Positions 46,316 to 53,845 of a DNA stretch of 59,538 nucleotides are shown piece after piece. The stretch spans positions 403-59,940 of the forward strand of contig JAPLCP010000078.1 in assembly GCA_026392155.1 (NCBI GenBank), read 5' to 3'. The number at the start of each line of letters is the position of its first letter. Position 1 is the first letter of the stretch. This DNA is from Armatimonadota bacterium. Lineage in GTDB: Bacteria; Armatimonadota; Armatimonadia; Armatimonadales; Armatimonadaceae. A program made the position numbers and the translations under genes. A model generated the notes under the pieces. The model made no database searches. It saw nothing but the letters and a program-made list of their open reading frames with translations, and was not told where the DNA came from.

Positions 46316-46780
46316 ATGATACCAGAACTTGTCTGGGGAGACATTTGTGAGGAGCCTGTTGAGGTGATCGTGAACGCCTGGAATCGCAATATCATCCCGT
46401 GGTGGCTGCTCTTGCCGCAAGGTGTCTCGGGGGCGATCAAGAAGCATGCGGGCTTTGGGCCGTTTCAAGAGCTGGCACGTTTCGGGCCGATGCCGCTGGG
46501 AAGTGCGCGTCTCACCACGGCGGGACGGCTTCCCCATAAAGGCATTATTCATGTCACCGGGATCAGCATGCTCTGGCAAGCGTCGGAGTTCTCAATCCGT
46601 GAGTCGGTGAAGAGTGCGATGCAGATTGTGGAAGAGAAGAAGTTCGGGTCAGTGGCGTTTCCCGTGATCGGGGCGGGTTCAGGCAGCTTTAACACAGAGC
46701 GTGCACTGCAGATCATGCTCGCGACGCTGGAAGATATCTCGACAACGGCCACAGTTCGCATCGTGCGCTACAAAAAATAA
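46316..46780 (+). CDS. Macro domain protein (ADP-ribose binding)
   Basis: A 154-residue stand-alone macro domain. Seen: WGDICEEPVEVIVNAWN (the D-I...NAAN adenine/ribose region), GVSGAIKKHAG (the catalytic-loop equivalent), PLGSARLTTAGRLP..GIIHVTG and FPVIGAGSGSFN (phosphate loop). Such domains bind or remove ADP-ribose from proteins or nucleic acids. Trp replaces the second Ala of the NAAN motif, and a hydrophobic IIPWWLLLPQ insert lies between it and GVSGAI. It lies only 3 nt after the frameshifted nucleotidyltransferase gene, implying one operon. The gene ends next to a bidirectional hairpin. Confidence 0.85.
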   Translation: MIPELVWGDICEEPVEVIVNAWNRNIIPWWLLLPQGVSGAIKKHAGFGPFQELARFGPMPLGSARLTTAGRLPHKGIIHVTGISMLWQASEFSIRESVKSAMQIVEEKKFGSVAFPVIGAGSGSFNTERALQIMLATLEDISTTATVRIVRYKK

Positions 46781-46781
46781 A

Positions 46782-46808
46782 AACCGGGGCAGAGTCTCTG
46801 CCCCGGTT
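46782..46808 (-). terminator. Terminator between macro-domain and Spy-like genes
   Basis: A 12-bp perfect stem (AACCGGGGCAGA / TCTGCCCCGGTT) with a 3-nt loop. On the minus strand it is followed by TTTATTTTTTG, a canonical U-tract, so it mainly ends the Spy-like gene. It may also stop plus-strand transcripts from the macro-domain gene. Confidence 0.85.
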
Positions 46809-46819
46809 CTTACAGCAGC

Positions 46820-47239
46820 TTAGTTGCCGCCGTCTTTCTTCTTTTTCTTCGCGCCGCCTGCCGCAGCCTTCTTCATCTCCTCGAACTTCTTCTTTTGCTC
46901 GGGAGTCAGCACGTCCTCGACGGACTTCATGAGGTTCTTGGTGAGCTCCATCATCTTAGTGCGCTTTTCTTTAGGCTCGGTGACATCTGCCAGCTTCTTG
47001 CGCTCGTCGGTCATGGTCTTGAACGCGGGCTTCAGTTTGTCCATCTGCTCCGTTGTAAGGCCAAGCTCTTTCTCAAGAGCCTTGGGGTTCATTCCCCCGC
47101 CCCGCCGCTGGCCCTTACCACCCTCTTGGCCCGGTTTGGCATCGCCACCCTTACCTGGTTTGGTGTCCTGAGCGAAAGCAGATGTCGCGACAAGCGCCAG
47201 TGCAGTGGCAAAGAGCATCGAAAAACGGTTAAGTTTCAT
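46820..47239 (-). CDS. Spy/CpxP-like periplasmic protein
   Basis: A 139-residue exported protein. A signal peptide (about residues 1-21, cleavage near AFAQD) is followed by a Gly/Lys-rich low-complexity stretch. A helical region carries two LTxEQ motifs, LGLTTEQMDKLKPAF and VLTPEQKKKFEEM, the signature of Spy/CpxP family chaperone-like proteins. The C-terminus is a poly-lysine tail (KKKKKDGGN). ATG 47237-47239 is chosen because AAGGAA sits 7 nt upstream; frame upstream is not coding. It is likely a secreted stress or folding helper. Confidence 0.82.
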   Translation of the reverse strand: MKLNRFSMLFATALALVATSAFAQDTKPGKGGDAKPGQEGGKGQRRGGGMNPKALEKELGLTTEQMDKLKPAFKTMTDERKKLADVTEPKEKRTKMMELTKNLMKSVEDVLTPEQKKKFEEMKKAAAGGAKKKKKDGGN

Positions 47240-47332
47240 TTTTTGGTTCCTTTCGAAGCACCTTAGTGCGTTCTGCCCTCTCAGACGCAAGGCTTTAGAG
47301 AAGGTTCAAACACGCGATTGTGAAAAATTTGG

Positions 47333-47338
47333 TAGAAT
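47333..47338 (+). promoter_or_regulatory. -10 box (TAGAAT) for the 41-residue membrane protein, probably leaderless
   Basis: TAGAAT ends 7 nt before the ATG at 47346, with no ribosome site between. Confidence 0.5.
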
Positions 47339-47345
47339 GCTGCCT

Positions 47346-47471
47346 ATGGCCACACGGCAACAACGTAGCATCAAATCCAAGTCTCGCTCCCGCACCGCGC
47401 CTTTCTGGCTCCTCTTCGTGATTCTCATGATTGGTTTAGTCTTTTATTTCGGCTTTATCAAGGTTGACTGA
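47346..47471 (+). CDS. 41-residue single-pass membrane protein
   Basis: A small gene with a basic N-terminus (MATRQQRSIKSKSRSR) and one hydrophobic helix (APFWLLFVILMIGLVFYFGF) ending KVD, a layout typical of small integral membrane proteins with the N-terminus inside. ATG 47346 is preferred because of the TAGAAT box 7 nt upstream; ATG 47337 is an alternative. The 3' end overlaps the convergent BNR gene by 14 nt. The function is unknown. Confidence 0.6.
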   Translation: MATRQQRSIKSKSRSRTAPFWLLFVILMIGLVFYFGFIKVD

Positions 47472-48531
47472 GCCGCACGTGCCGAATGGTCTCTCCGTCT
47501 CCTCCACTGAAGCTATAAGTCAGGTGCACCGAGCCATCCGATGCCTGCAGTAGCGACGGATACGACTTGCTTGCTTTCTCGCCCTCATCAACGTGCATCG
47601 TGCCAATCCAGTGCTTACCTTCGTCTTCCGAGTACGAGAGCGCAAGCTGGTGGCGCCCGTCTTCGGTGTCGTTGTAGCACAGAAGCCAGCGCCCATCGCG
47701 CAGCTTAAGGACATCTACGCTCGAGCCGGGATTGAGGAGCTGGTTGTGGGTGGCGACCGTCCAAGTCAGCCCATTGTCCCTCGACTCACTCACGAGCATC
47801 CGCTGTGGCGCGGGGCCGTTGTTGCGACAAAATGCCACGATCACACCATCTTTGCGCCGCACTAAGCTGGGCTGAACCGCTCCCGGCCCGATCAGCGGCT
47901 TGGAGCAGCTCCAAGTCTGCCCCGCATCTTCGGTGATGGCGACCAGCGAGAAGTTATAGCCATCGGAGTAGAGTGGCAGGAGCATTCGCTTGCCCTCAAT
48001 CAGTGGCTTGCAGCGCCCCATCCAGCCCATCCGCCGCTTGAGCTTATTCTCCGCCATCGCCAGCAGCTCCCCGCGGTACTTCTCCAGCTCAGGATAGGTC
48101 GCCAGCACTTCTGGCAACTTGGCACGCACCTCGGCAGGAAACTCATCATCGCCTGGCTTGAGCGGCACGACTCCAGAATCGTCCCACTTCCCGATTTTTC
48201 GCCCCACTTTGTACTTGAGAAGCGTGCTCTCCCAGTTGTTATCCAGCTGCATCCCATAGAACAGCCAGAGCCGCCCGTCGCCATTGACGGCCAAGACGCA
48301 GTTTGTATCCGGAAAGCCCGGCGTGTCGGCCAGCACAAATGGCTTCGACCAGTTCCCTCCCTTGAGAGGCTTGGTCGCTCCCATAATCCGTACATCGTCG
48401 GCCTTGCGCTCGCCCGAGCCCATGTACCAGCAGACCAGAAGCTGGCCACGGGGAAACTCGACGATACTGCTGCTATGGCTATGCAGCTTGCCGAGGGGGA
48501 AGATCAGCTCAGAGGAATACAGCGTTGTCAT
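47458..48531 (-). CDS. BNR-repeat sialidase-like protein
   Basis: A 357-residue six-bladed beta-propeller of the sialidase/BNR_2 family. At least three Asp-box blades are visible: TEDAGQTW, SESRDNGLTWT and SYSEDEGKHW. It begins FPLGKLHSHSSSIVEFPRGQ, with VCWYMGSGERKADD following. No signal peptide is seen, so it may act on intracellular oligosaccharides or be exported by another route. Homologues are called exo-alpha-sialidase or neuraminidase, but many act on other sugars. The ATG at 48529-48531 lies 9 nt from the arm of the inverted-repeat module, and the gene is divergent from the CE15-like esterase. Confidence 0.85.
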   Translation of the reverse strand: MTTLYSSELIFPLGKLHSHSSSIVEFPRGQLLVCWYMGSGERKADDVRIMGATKPLKGGNWSKPFVLADTPGFPDTNCVLAVNGDGRLWLFYGMQLDNNWESTLLKYKVGRKIGKWDDSGVVPLKPGDDEFPAEVRAKLPEVLATYPELEKYRGELLAMAENKLKRRMGWMGRCKPLIEGKRMLLPLYSDGYNFSLVAITEDAGQTWSCSKPLIGPGAVQPSLVRRKDGVIVAFCRNNGPAPQRMLVSESRDNGLTWTVATHNQLLNPGSSVDVLKLRDGRWLLCYNDTEDGRHQLALSYSEDEGKHWIGTMHVDEGEKASKSYPSLLQASDGSVHLTYSFSGGDGETIRHVRLSQP

Positions 48532-48540
48532 GCTCGTATG

Positions 48541-48596
48541 TTCGTGCGAGGAGTTTAAAATTCCTCGCTGGAGGCGCTACGCGCCGAACGCCCTCC
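48541..48596. repeat. Left arm of inverted repeat with operator-like palindrome
   Basis: This arm contains a 7-bp-stem palindrome at 48546-48568 (GCGAGGA / TCCTCGC) whose loop holds a minus-strand TAAACT (48552-48557) 20 nt before the BNR ATG. A second hairpin, GGCGC/GCGCC, follows. Confidence 0.75.
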
Positions 48597-48810
48597 GGGC
48601 GGAGGAGTATTATCTTCATTTGTGGCTTCGAGGCTTGGCCACGTAGTTGCGTCTGTATGGTGCGTTTTCTGGTTCTTGATATAAGCAACCGCTCGGCTCA
48701 TCATGCCCATTAGGATTTTACTTCGCTTCATACCCATAGAACGGGTGAGGCAGGCCATTTCTGATAAAACGACCGAAAAATTCTCTATCTGTCGAAATAC
48801 GTTTTGGCCT

Positions 48811-48866
48811 GGAGGGCCTTCGGCGCGTAGCGCCTCCAGCGAGGAATTTTAAACTCCTCGCACGAA
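48811..48866. repeat. Right arm of inverted repeat with operator-like palindrome
   Basis: Mirror of the left arm: the palindrome lies at 48839-48861, with a plus-strand TAAACT at 48850-48855, 20 nt before the CE15-like ATG. The spacing is the same as on the other side. Confidence 0.75.
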
Positions 48867-48875
48867 TCTAACCGC

Positions 48876-49853
48876 ATGGACGATCTCAAGGGCATTGCTG
48901 GCCCTCTCCCTCCCTTATTCGCACCAGGCACGACGGCGGAGCTGTGGCGCACGAAGCGTCGCCCGGAGCTGATGAAGCAGTTCACGGAGCTAATGTATGG
49001 CGAAGCGCCGCCTGCCGAAGCACCAAAGGTGACCGTGCTGAGCGAGAAGCCCATGGATGGGTTTCTGCTCCGCAACATTCGCCTTCACACCGGGATTCTT
49101 GGCCCTGTCTCGCTTCAGCTCACGCTGCCACTGAAGCAGTCCAAGCCCGCGACTACGTTTCTGGCGCTGAACTTCACGGGCAATGAGTCGCTGCACTCAG
49201 GCCCGACGGCGTGGAGCTTTGCGGAGGCGGCGAGGCGCGGGTTTGCGATTGCGACGGTCTGCTACGAGGAGCTGGCGGCGGATCGGAAAGAGTCGCCGCT
49301 CTATGAGTCCAAGTACCGGGCGGTCTCGCTGTGGGCGTGGGGTTTTTCGCGCCTGGTGGACTGGGCACTGACAGTTCCTGAGATCGATGGCAGAAAGCTC
49401 ATCGCGCTGGGGCACTCGCGCCTTGGCAAAGCGACCCTCTTGGCTGGCGCACGCGACGAGCGCTTTGCGGCCGTGATCCCCCACCAGTCCGGCACGGGCG
49501 GTGCGGCCCCGAGTCGTGGGACGATTGGTGAATCGGTGCAGCGCATCAACACGGTCTTTCCGCACTGGTTCAACGATGCCTACAAAAAGTTCAACGAGCG
49601 CACGGGCGACCTACCCTTCGACCAGCACTGCCTGCTCGCCTGTGTCGCGCCCCGCCCGATTCTGCTCTCCAATGCGCAAGACGACACCTGGGCCAACTAC
49701 GACGGTCAGTATGCACTATTAGATGCCGCACTGCCCGCCTGGAAGCTCCTCGGCGGCGACGAGACGCTTGTACGAAAATTTATGCGCCCCGGAAAGCACG
49801 CCATGCTCCCTGAGGATTGGACGGCTTTCCTGGCCTTTGCGGAGAAGCTCTAG
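48876..49853 (+). CDS. CE15-like glucuronoyl esterase / alpha-beta hydrolase
   Basis: A 325-residue alpha/beta hydrolase. The nucleophile elbow GHSRLGKATLLAGARDERFA matches the CE15 (glucuronoyl esterase) GCSRxGK motif, with His in place of Cys. Further family blocks are FPHWFNDAYKKF, LPFDQHCLLACVAPRPILL, DDTWANYDGQ and PGKHAMLPEDW (catalytic His region). These enzymes cleave ester bonds between glucuronic acid and lignin, or act as acetyl-xylan-type esterases on plant material. No signal peptide is seen. It is divergent from the BNR gene across the inverted-repeat module, suggesting joint control of polysaccharide breakdown. Confidence 0.83.
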   Translation: MDDLKGIAGPLPPLFAPGTTAELWRTKRRPELMKQFTELMYGEAPPAEAPKVTVLSEKPMDGFLLRNIRLHTGILGPVSLQLTLPLKQSKPATTFLALNFTGNESLHSGPTAWSFAEAARRGFAIATVCYEELAADRKESPLYESKYRAVSLWAWGFSRLVDWALTVPEIDGRKLIALGHSRLGKATLLAGARDERFAAVIPHQSGTGGAAPSRGTIGESVQRINTVFPHWFNDAYKKFNERTGDLPFDQHCLLACVAPRPILLSNAQDDTWANYDGQYALLDAALPAWKLLGGDETLVRKFMRPGKHAMLPEDWTAFLAFAEKL

Positions 49854-50475
49854 GGGTTGATTCGCCTTAGCTCGCTCATCAGGAAGTCAATATTGGTGAA
49901 CGGATCGCCTGAAGCTCGATGTCCTCGAAGTCGTCGTACGACATCGAGCCACTTTAGGTTCGGATCGGCCTGCGACCAGACATACGAGAGCCGCCCTGCA
50001 TACAGCGACGCAGTCGCCTTGAGCTTCTCGGTGAGTGTACGGATTGTCGTGACACGCTCCCGCGCCTCAAAGCTCTTGCCAACGCCACTGAGGGCCAGCG
50101 CTTCGGCAAACGCCCGCCCCAGCTTGCCGAAATCCTTTTTATCACCCCACTCGATTCCATTCGGAGCCAGGATCTGATCCCACTTCGCGAACTTAATAAG
50201 CGCACGGACTCGGGCTTCAAGCCCCTGGCCCACGAGCGCTCGGCTTCTTCGAACCAAAACGAGTGCAAGAGAGCATTGCCCTGATCGAACCACTTTTGGG
50301 CCTCGGGGTTCTTGGTGGAGATGGGAAACGGGGTGTCGCCGATGCCTTTAATAACCCAGGGCCGGGTTCGCATGCCGGAGTCAAACGCCGATCCGTGGCT
50401 GGAGTGCCCCGGCGTATCATCGGCAAGGCAGATTGAGGAGGTCAGTAGGAGCAAGAAAACCAAGAGTTGACGCAT
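49850..50475 (-). pseudogene. Decayed TPR-containing secreted protein
   Basis: The 5' part from ATG 50475 encodes a signal peptide and FDSGMRTRPWVIKGIGDTPF...WFDQGNALLHSFWFEEAERSW, the N-terminus of a TPR-protein family whose usual members are about 500-600 residues. Near 50215-50240 the reading moves to another frame. The remainder, ARVRALIKFAKWDQILAPNG...AFAEALALSGVGKSF...RINP, is the family-like C-terminus. Most of the TPR middle is absent. A single product would need both a large deletion and a frameshift, so I infer a pseudogene. Its last bases overlap the CE15-like stop by 4 nt. Confidence 0.7.
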
Positions 50476-50521
50476 TTGTCATTCTAATACATTCCCCAGC
50501 TTATAAATAGTTACTTTTCGG

Positions 50522-51892
50522 TCAGCGCCTTCTCGGCACGTCAAGGAGCGCGAGCACAAGCGCATCTTGCAAGGCACGCACCGATGAAGCTCCTCCTACG
50601 CGGTCGTAGTGGTTCATCAGAATGGAGAAGGCAAGCCGCTCGCCTGCCTTGGTCGTCACGTAGCCCGAGAGCGACGAGGCTCCAGTGAGTGTTCCGGTCT
50701 TGGCGCGGACGTTATTCTGCGCGGGCGTCTTCTTGAAGCGGTTCTTCAGTGTCCCATCCACGCCTCCAATGGGCATCGCCGCGCGGAAGTTGCTGTCCCC
50801 CGCCCGGTCTCGCAAGATTCCCATCAAGAGCTGCGCCGTGACCAAGTTCATGCGCGAGAGCCCAGAGCCGTCGGCTTGGTAAAAACCCGCCGTGGGAATG
50901 CTTCGAGACTTCAGCCACTCACGAACGACTTTCGCACCCTCCGCCGCTGAGCCTGTTTTCCCCTTGATCGCTCCCAGCGTCTTCAAAAAACACTCCCCAA
51001 AGAGGTTATCCGAGGGCTTCATAAAGTCTGCCGCGAGCTTGGAGAGCGGCGCGGAGCTGGAGACGGTGAGGGCAACTGCCTCTTTGGGGAGCTTCCCAGC
51101 TTCTAAAACGATCGTCTCCGGCACGGACACTCCTGCCCCGCGCAGTGCCTCCGCAAACCGAAGTGCCGTGAAGCGTGCAGGGTCCTCTATCGTGAGCGTC
51201 GTCCGTTTCGCATCCGCCTTGTCGCCGAGCTTACCCGTCACCACCACGATATTTTGCCCGCGCTTGCGGCTGACGGAGAGCGCTTGCTCCTTGCCGTCGG
51301 TGGTGACTGCCTTGTTCTCCACCGTGAAATAGGGTGTCGTCTCGATAAGCGGCGCTTCTCCCACCGCGCCCGGCTTGACGATCACCACCGCGACGTTTTC
51401 ATCACAGCTCAGCCCTGAGACCTGCGCCGAGTAGTAAAACTCCTCGTCGTCCCACTGCCAGCCCTCGCCTAGTGCCTCCGCATCGAAGACCGTCGCGTCG
51501 TAGAGCAGCTTGCCCTTCAGCTCCGTGACACCCGCCGCTTTCACCGCTGCCGCAAGTTTTTGCAGCTGGGCAAAGTCCAGCGACGGATCGCCGCTTCCCT
51601 TCAGAATCAGATCATCGCCCACGGAGTAGACGCCCGTGGTGTAGACAAAATCCGGCCCCAACAGCGCCAGCGCCGCCGAGCACGTCACAATTTTCATGTT
51701 CGAGGCGGGCATCAGGGACTTTTCCGAGTTGCGCTCAAACAGCAGCTTGCCCGTCTCTAGCGAGACCACACGCATCCCGACAATCCCTGGTTTGAGCGTC
51801 GGGGCAGAAAGCGTCTTCTCCAGCCGGGCGGTAATCGGAGCCGGAGCTTGGGGCGCGGCGAGAGCGATGAGACAGAGAAGCGGAGTGAGCAT
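50522..51892 (-). CDS. dacB: D-alanyl-D-alanine carboxypeptidase/endopeptidase (PBP4 type)
   Basis: A 456-residue S13 peptidase acting on peptidoglycan cross-links. After a signal peptide (about residues 1-17) the SxxK motif is at S64-K67 (ASNMKI), a SGLSRMN segment marks the SxN region, and KTG is at K398 (AKTGTLTG). The extra domain between the first two motifs, typical of PBP4, accounts for the length. TAAAAT lies 5 nt before the ATG, slightly too close for a standard leaderless start, so the transcript may begin at or inside the start codon region. It is divergent from the OYE gene. Confidence 0.93.
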   Translation of the reverse strand: MLTPLLCLIALAAPQAPAPITARLEKTLSAPTLKPGIVGMRVVSLETGKLLFERNSEKSLMPASNMKIVTCSAALALLGPDFVYTTGVYSVGDDLILKGSGDPSLDFAQLQKLAAAVKAAGVTELKGKLLYDATVFDAEALGEGWQWDDEEFYYSAQVSGLSCDENVAVVIVKPGAVGEAPLIETTPYFTVENKAVTTDGKEQALSVSRKRGQNIVVVTGKLGDKADAKRTTLTIEDPARFTALRFAEALRGAGVSVPETIVLEAGKLPKEAVALTVSSSAPLSKLAADFMKPSDNLFGECFLKTLGAIKGKTGSAAEGAKVVREWLKSRSIPTAGFYQADGSGLSRMNLVTAQLLMGILRDRAGDSNFRAAMPIGGVDGTLKNRFKKTPAQNNVRAKTGTLTGASSLSGYVTTKAGERLAFSILMNHYDRVGGASSVRALQDALVLALLDVPRRR

Positions 51893-51897
51893 TTCCT

Positions 51898-51903
51898 ATT
51901 TTA
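51898..51903 (-). promoter_or_regulatory. -10 box (TAAAAT) for dacB
   Basis: TAAAAT on the minus strand ends 5 nt before the dacB ATG. The gap AGGAA could alternatively be a weak ribosome site. Confidence 0.35.
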
Positions 51904-51925
51904 CCTTGTGTCCAGATTTGGCAGG

Positions 51926-51931
51926 TAAAAT
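51926..51931 (+). promoter_or_regulatory. -10 box (TAAAAT) for the OYE-type gene, probably leaderless
   Basis: TAAAAT ends 7 nt before the ATG at 51939, with no ribosome site between. It favours that ATG over the in-frame one at 51930, which overlaps the box itself. Confidence 0.55.
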
Positions 51932-51938
51932 GCCAGCT

Positions 51939-53837
51939 ATGAGCCAGACTGCCTTTCCTCGTCTCTTCTCGCCCTGGACCGTTCGCGGCGTCACGATAAA
52001 GAACCGCGTCGTGATCAGTGGGCACTTTGCGGGTTGGTGGGTGGATGGCGGGCTTCCCTCGGCGGCGTTTGAGAGCTATATCGAGGAGCGTGCCAAGGGC
52101 GGCGTGGGGCTCTTTGTGATTGGGGCAACCTCGCCCATGCCCGGCTCCGGGTGGATGCAGAATGTCTCCGACGAGATCATCCCGCGCTACGCCGCTTTGG
52201 CCGACGCCGGTCACCGGCATGGGATGAAAGTCTTTGCGCAGCTCTGCCATCCGGGATTTCATCCCCTGCCCGGAGTCCCGATCTTTGGCCCGATTCCCAG
52301 CACGCCCCCGACGGGGCCGCGTGGCAAGAGTGCGCCCCGGAAAGTGCCTAGTATTACAGAGCTTCAGGGGCTAATCGAAGCCCACGCGGCGGCAGCAGGG
52401 CGAGCGGCAGCGGGCAATGTGGACGGACTTGAGCTCCATGCACATGAGTCGTTTCTGCACTCGCAGATGCTCAACCCGATGTGGAACACGCGCACAGACG
52501 AGTACGGGGGCTTTGCAGGCGGCGAGCGTTTCTTACGAGAGACTCTGATCGCGATGCGGAAGGCAATTGGCGAGAGCCTGCCGCTGGGCGTGCGTGTCAA
52601 GCTCGACGACATGGAGCAACGCGGCAACACGCCCGAGGTCTACCGTGGCTTAGTACAGCGCTTGGAGGCCGACGGCCTCGTGGACTACGTGATTACAACG
52701 GGCGGCGATGCCCGTTTTCACCATGGCCCCACACCCCGCCCCGAGGGCGAGTGGCTCCCACTGGCCGCAGAACTGCGAAAAGTGACCAAGCTCCCGCTCT
52801 TGCACGCGGGGCGAATTGTCACCGCGCAGCAGGCCGAGGATGCGCTTGCGGCGGGCTGGCTCGATGCGGTCTGCATGACCAAGGCCCACATCTGCGACCC
52901 GCACCATGCCAAGAAAGCGCAGGAGGGCAGGCTCGACGATATCCGCTACTGCACCCGCTGTTTGCAGTCCTGCCACGGCGCGATGGATCGCATGACCTGC
53001 GTCTACAACCCACTCACCAGCCGCGAGGCGATTCCTGGCTGGTCGGAGCTGATCCCGGCGGAGCGAAAGAAGCGCGTCGTGGTGGTTGGCGCGGGGCCAG
53101 CTGGGATGGAAGCGGCGCTCACCGCGCACGCCCGCGGCCATGAGGTGATCGTGCTGGAGCGCAGTGCAGCAATCGGAGGTCAGGTGCTCCTCGCCGCCTC
53201 GTCGCCGCTCCGCAAGCCCTGGGCACGAATCGCCCAGTACTACCAGCGCCAGGCAAGCAAGCTGGATGTGCGCCTCAGCACCAACGCTACCCCCGAGAGT
53301 ATCCTCGCCCTCCACCCAGACTGCGTGATTGTCGCCACTGGCTCAAAACCAAATAACCTGCCGGGAACTCTGACGGTCCAAGACGTCCTAGAAGGAGGTG
53401 CTCGTTACTCTCAGCGTATTGTCATTTTTGATAATGAGGGAACCAACCGAGCACTCACCGCCTGCGATTTCCTCTTGGCTCAAGGGAAAGAAGTTCACTT
53501 CGTCACGTCCCTTCCCCGCATTCAGGGAACGGGTGATTCAATGCTGTTGGATGAGTTTTTACAGCACTTCCGGAAGCAAAATGTCCAGTTCTACCCTGGA
53601 TTTGACCTCGTTAGTATCATTTATGGTGTTGTCCTACGCAACGTCGATACCGCAGAGGAACTCGTGCTTGACGATATAGATCTAGCCGTTGTCGCAGTCG
53701 GCTCGACTCCTGACAATTCTTTAACCGATCTGCTCCGTGGAAAAGTGACGGAGCTCTACACGATTGGCGATGCGAATATCCCCCAGACGGTCGAGGCGGC
53801 AACCTACCAAGGGGCTCGTATTGGGCGGCGGGTATAA
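51939..53837 (+). CDS. NADH:flavin oxidoreductase / 2,4-dienoyl-CoA reductase-like, FadH type
   Basis: A 632-residue two-part flavoprotein. The N-terminal Old Yellow Enzyme TIM barrel binds FMN (LFSPWTVRGVTIKNRVVI; NTRTDEYGG). A 4Fe-4S cluster is expected at CTRCLQSCHGAMDRMTC, followed by an FAD/NAD(P) domain beginning VVVVGAGPAGMEAALTA. In the active-site loop the usual GAHGYL is replaced by HAHESFL, so the substrate is likely not the standard dienoyl-CoA. The start is ATG 51939, 7 nt after a TAAAAT box. It is followed by the DUF885 gene 8 nt downstream. Confidence 0.9.
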   Translation: MSQTAFPRLFSPWTVRGVTIKNRVVISGHFAGWWVDGGLPSAAFESYIEERAKGGVGLFVIGATSPMPGSGWMQNVSDEIIPRYAALADAGHRHGMKVFAQLCHPGFHPLPGVPIFGPIPSTPPTGPRGKSAPRKVPSITELQGLIEAHAAAAGRAAAGNVDGLELHAHESFLHSQMLNPMWNTRTDEYGGFAGGERFLRETLIAMRKAIGESLPLGVRVKLDDMEQRGNTPEVYRGLVQRLEADGLVDYVITTGGDARFHHGPTPRPEGEWLPLAAELRKVTKLPLLHAGRIVTAQQAEDALAAGWLDAVCMTKAHICDPHHAKKAQEGRLDDIRYCTRCLQSCHGAMDRMTCVYNPLTSREAIPGWSELIPAERKKRVVVVGAGPAGMEAALTAHARGHEVIVLERSAAIGGQVLLAASSPLRKPWARIAQYYQRQASKLDVRLSTNATPESILALHPDCVIVATGSKPNNLPGTLTVQDVLEGGARYSQRIVIFDNEGTNRALTACDFLLAQGKEVHFVTSLPRIQGTGDSMLLDEFLQHFRKQNVQFYPGFDLVSIIYGVVLRNVDTAEELVLDDIDLAVVAVGSTPDNSLTDLLRGKVTELYTIGDANIPQTVEAATYQGARIGRRV

Positions 53838-53838
53838 T
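53833..53838 (+). promoter_or_regulatory. -10 box (TATAAT) for the DUF885 gene, probably leaderless
   Basis: A consensus TATAAT overlaps the upstream stop codon and ends 7 nt before the ATG at 53846; the gap CCCTCCA has no ribosome site. Confidence 0.6.
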
Positions 53839-53845
53839 CCCTCCA

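Larger units (their letters stand above)
48541..48866. mobile_element. MITE-like or regulatory inverted-repeat module between divergent genes
   Basis: A 326-bp stretch with 56-bp terminal inverted repeats (48541-48596 and 48811-48866), 48 bp of which are identical. No transposase is inside; a 67-codon frame at 48555-48758 on the minus strand is not convincing. Each arm stops exactly 9 nt from the start codon of a divergent gene (BNR at 48531, CE15-like at 48876). It is either a non-autonomous miniature element that inserted between the two genes, or an inverted duplicate that gives both genes the same promoter. Confidence 0.65.

Noticed and set aside
48555-48758. 67-codon frame inside the inverted-repeat module
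   Set aside because: It runs into the repeat arm, matches no transposase or other family I know, and its C-terminus is just translated repeat.
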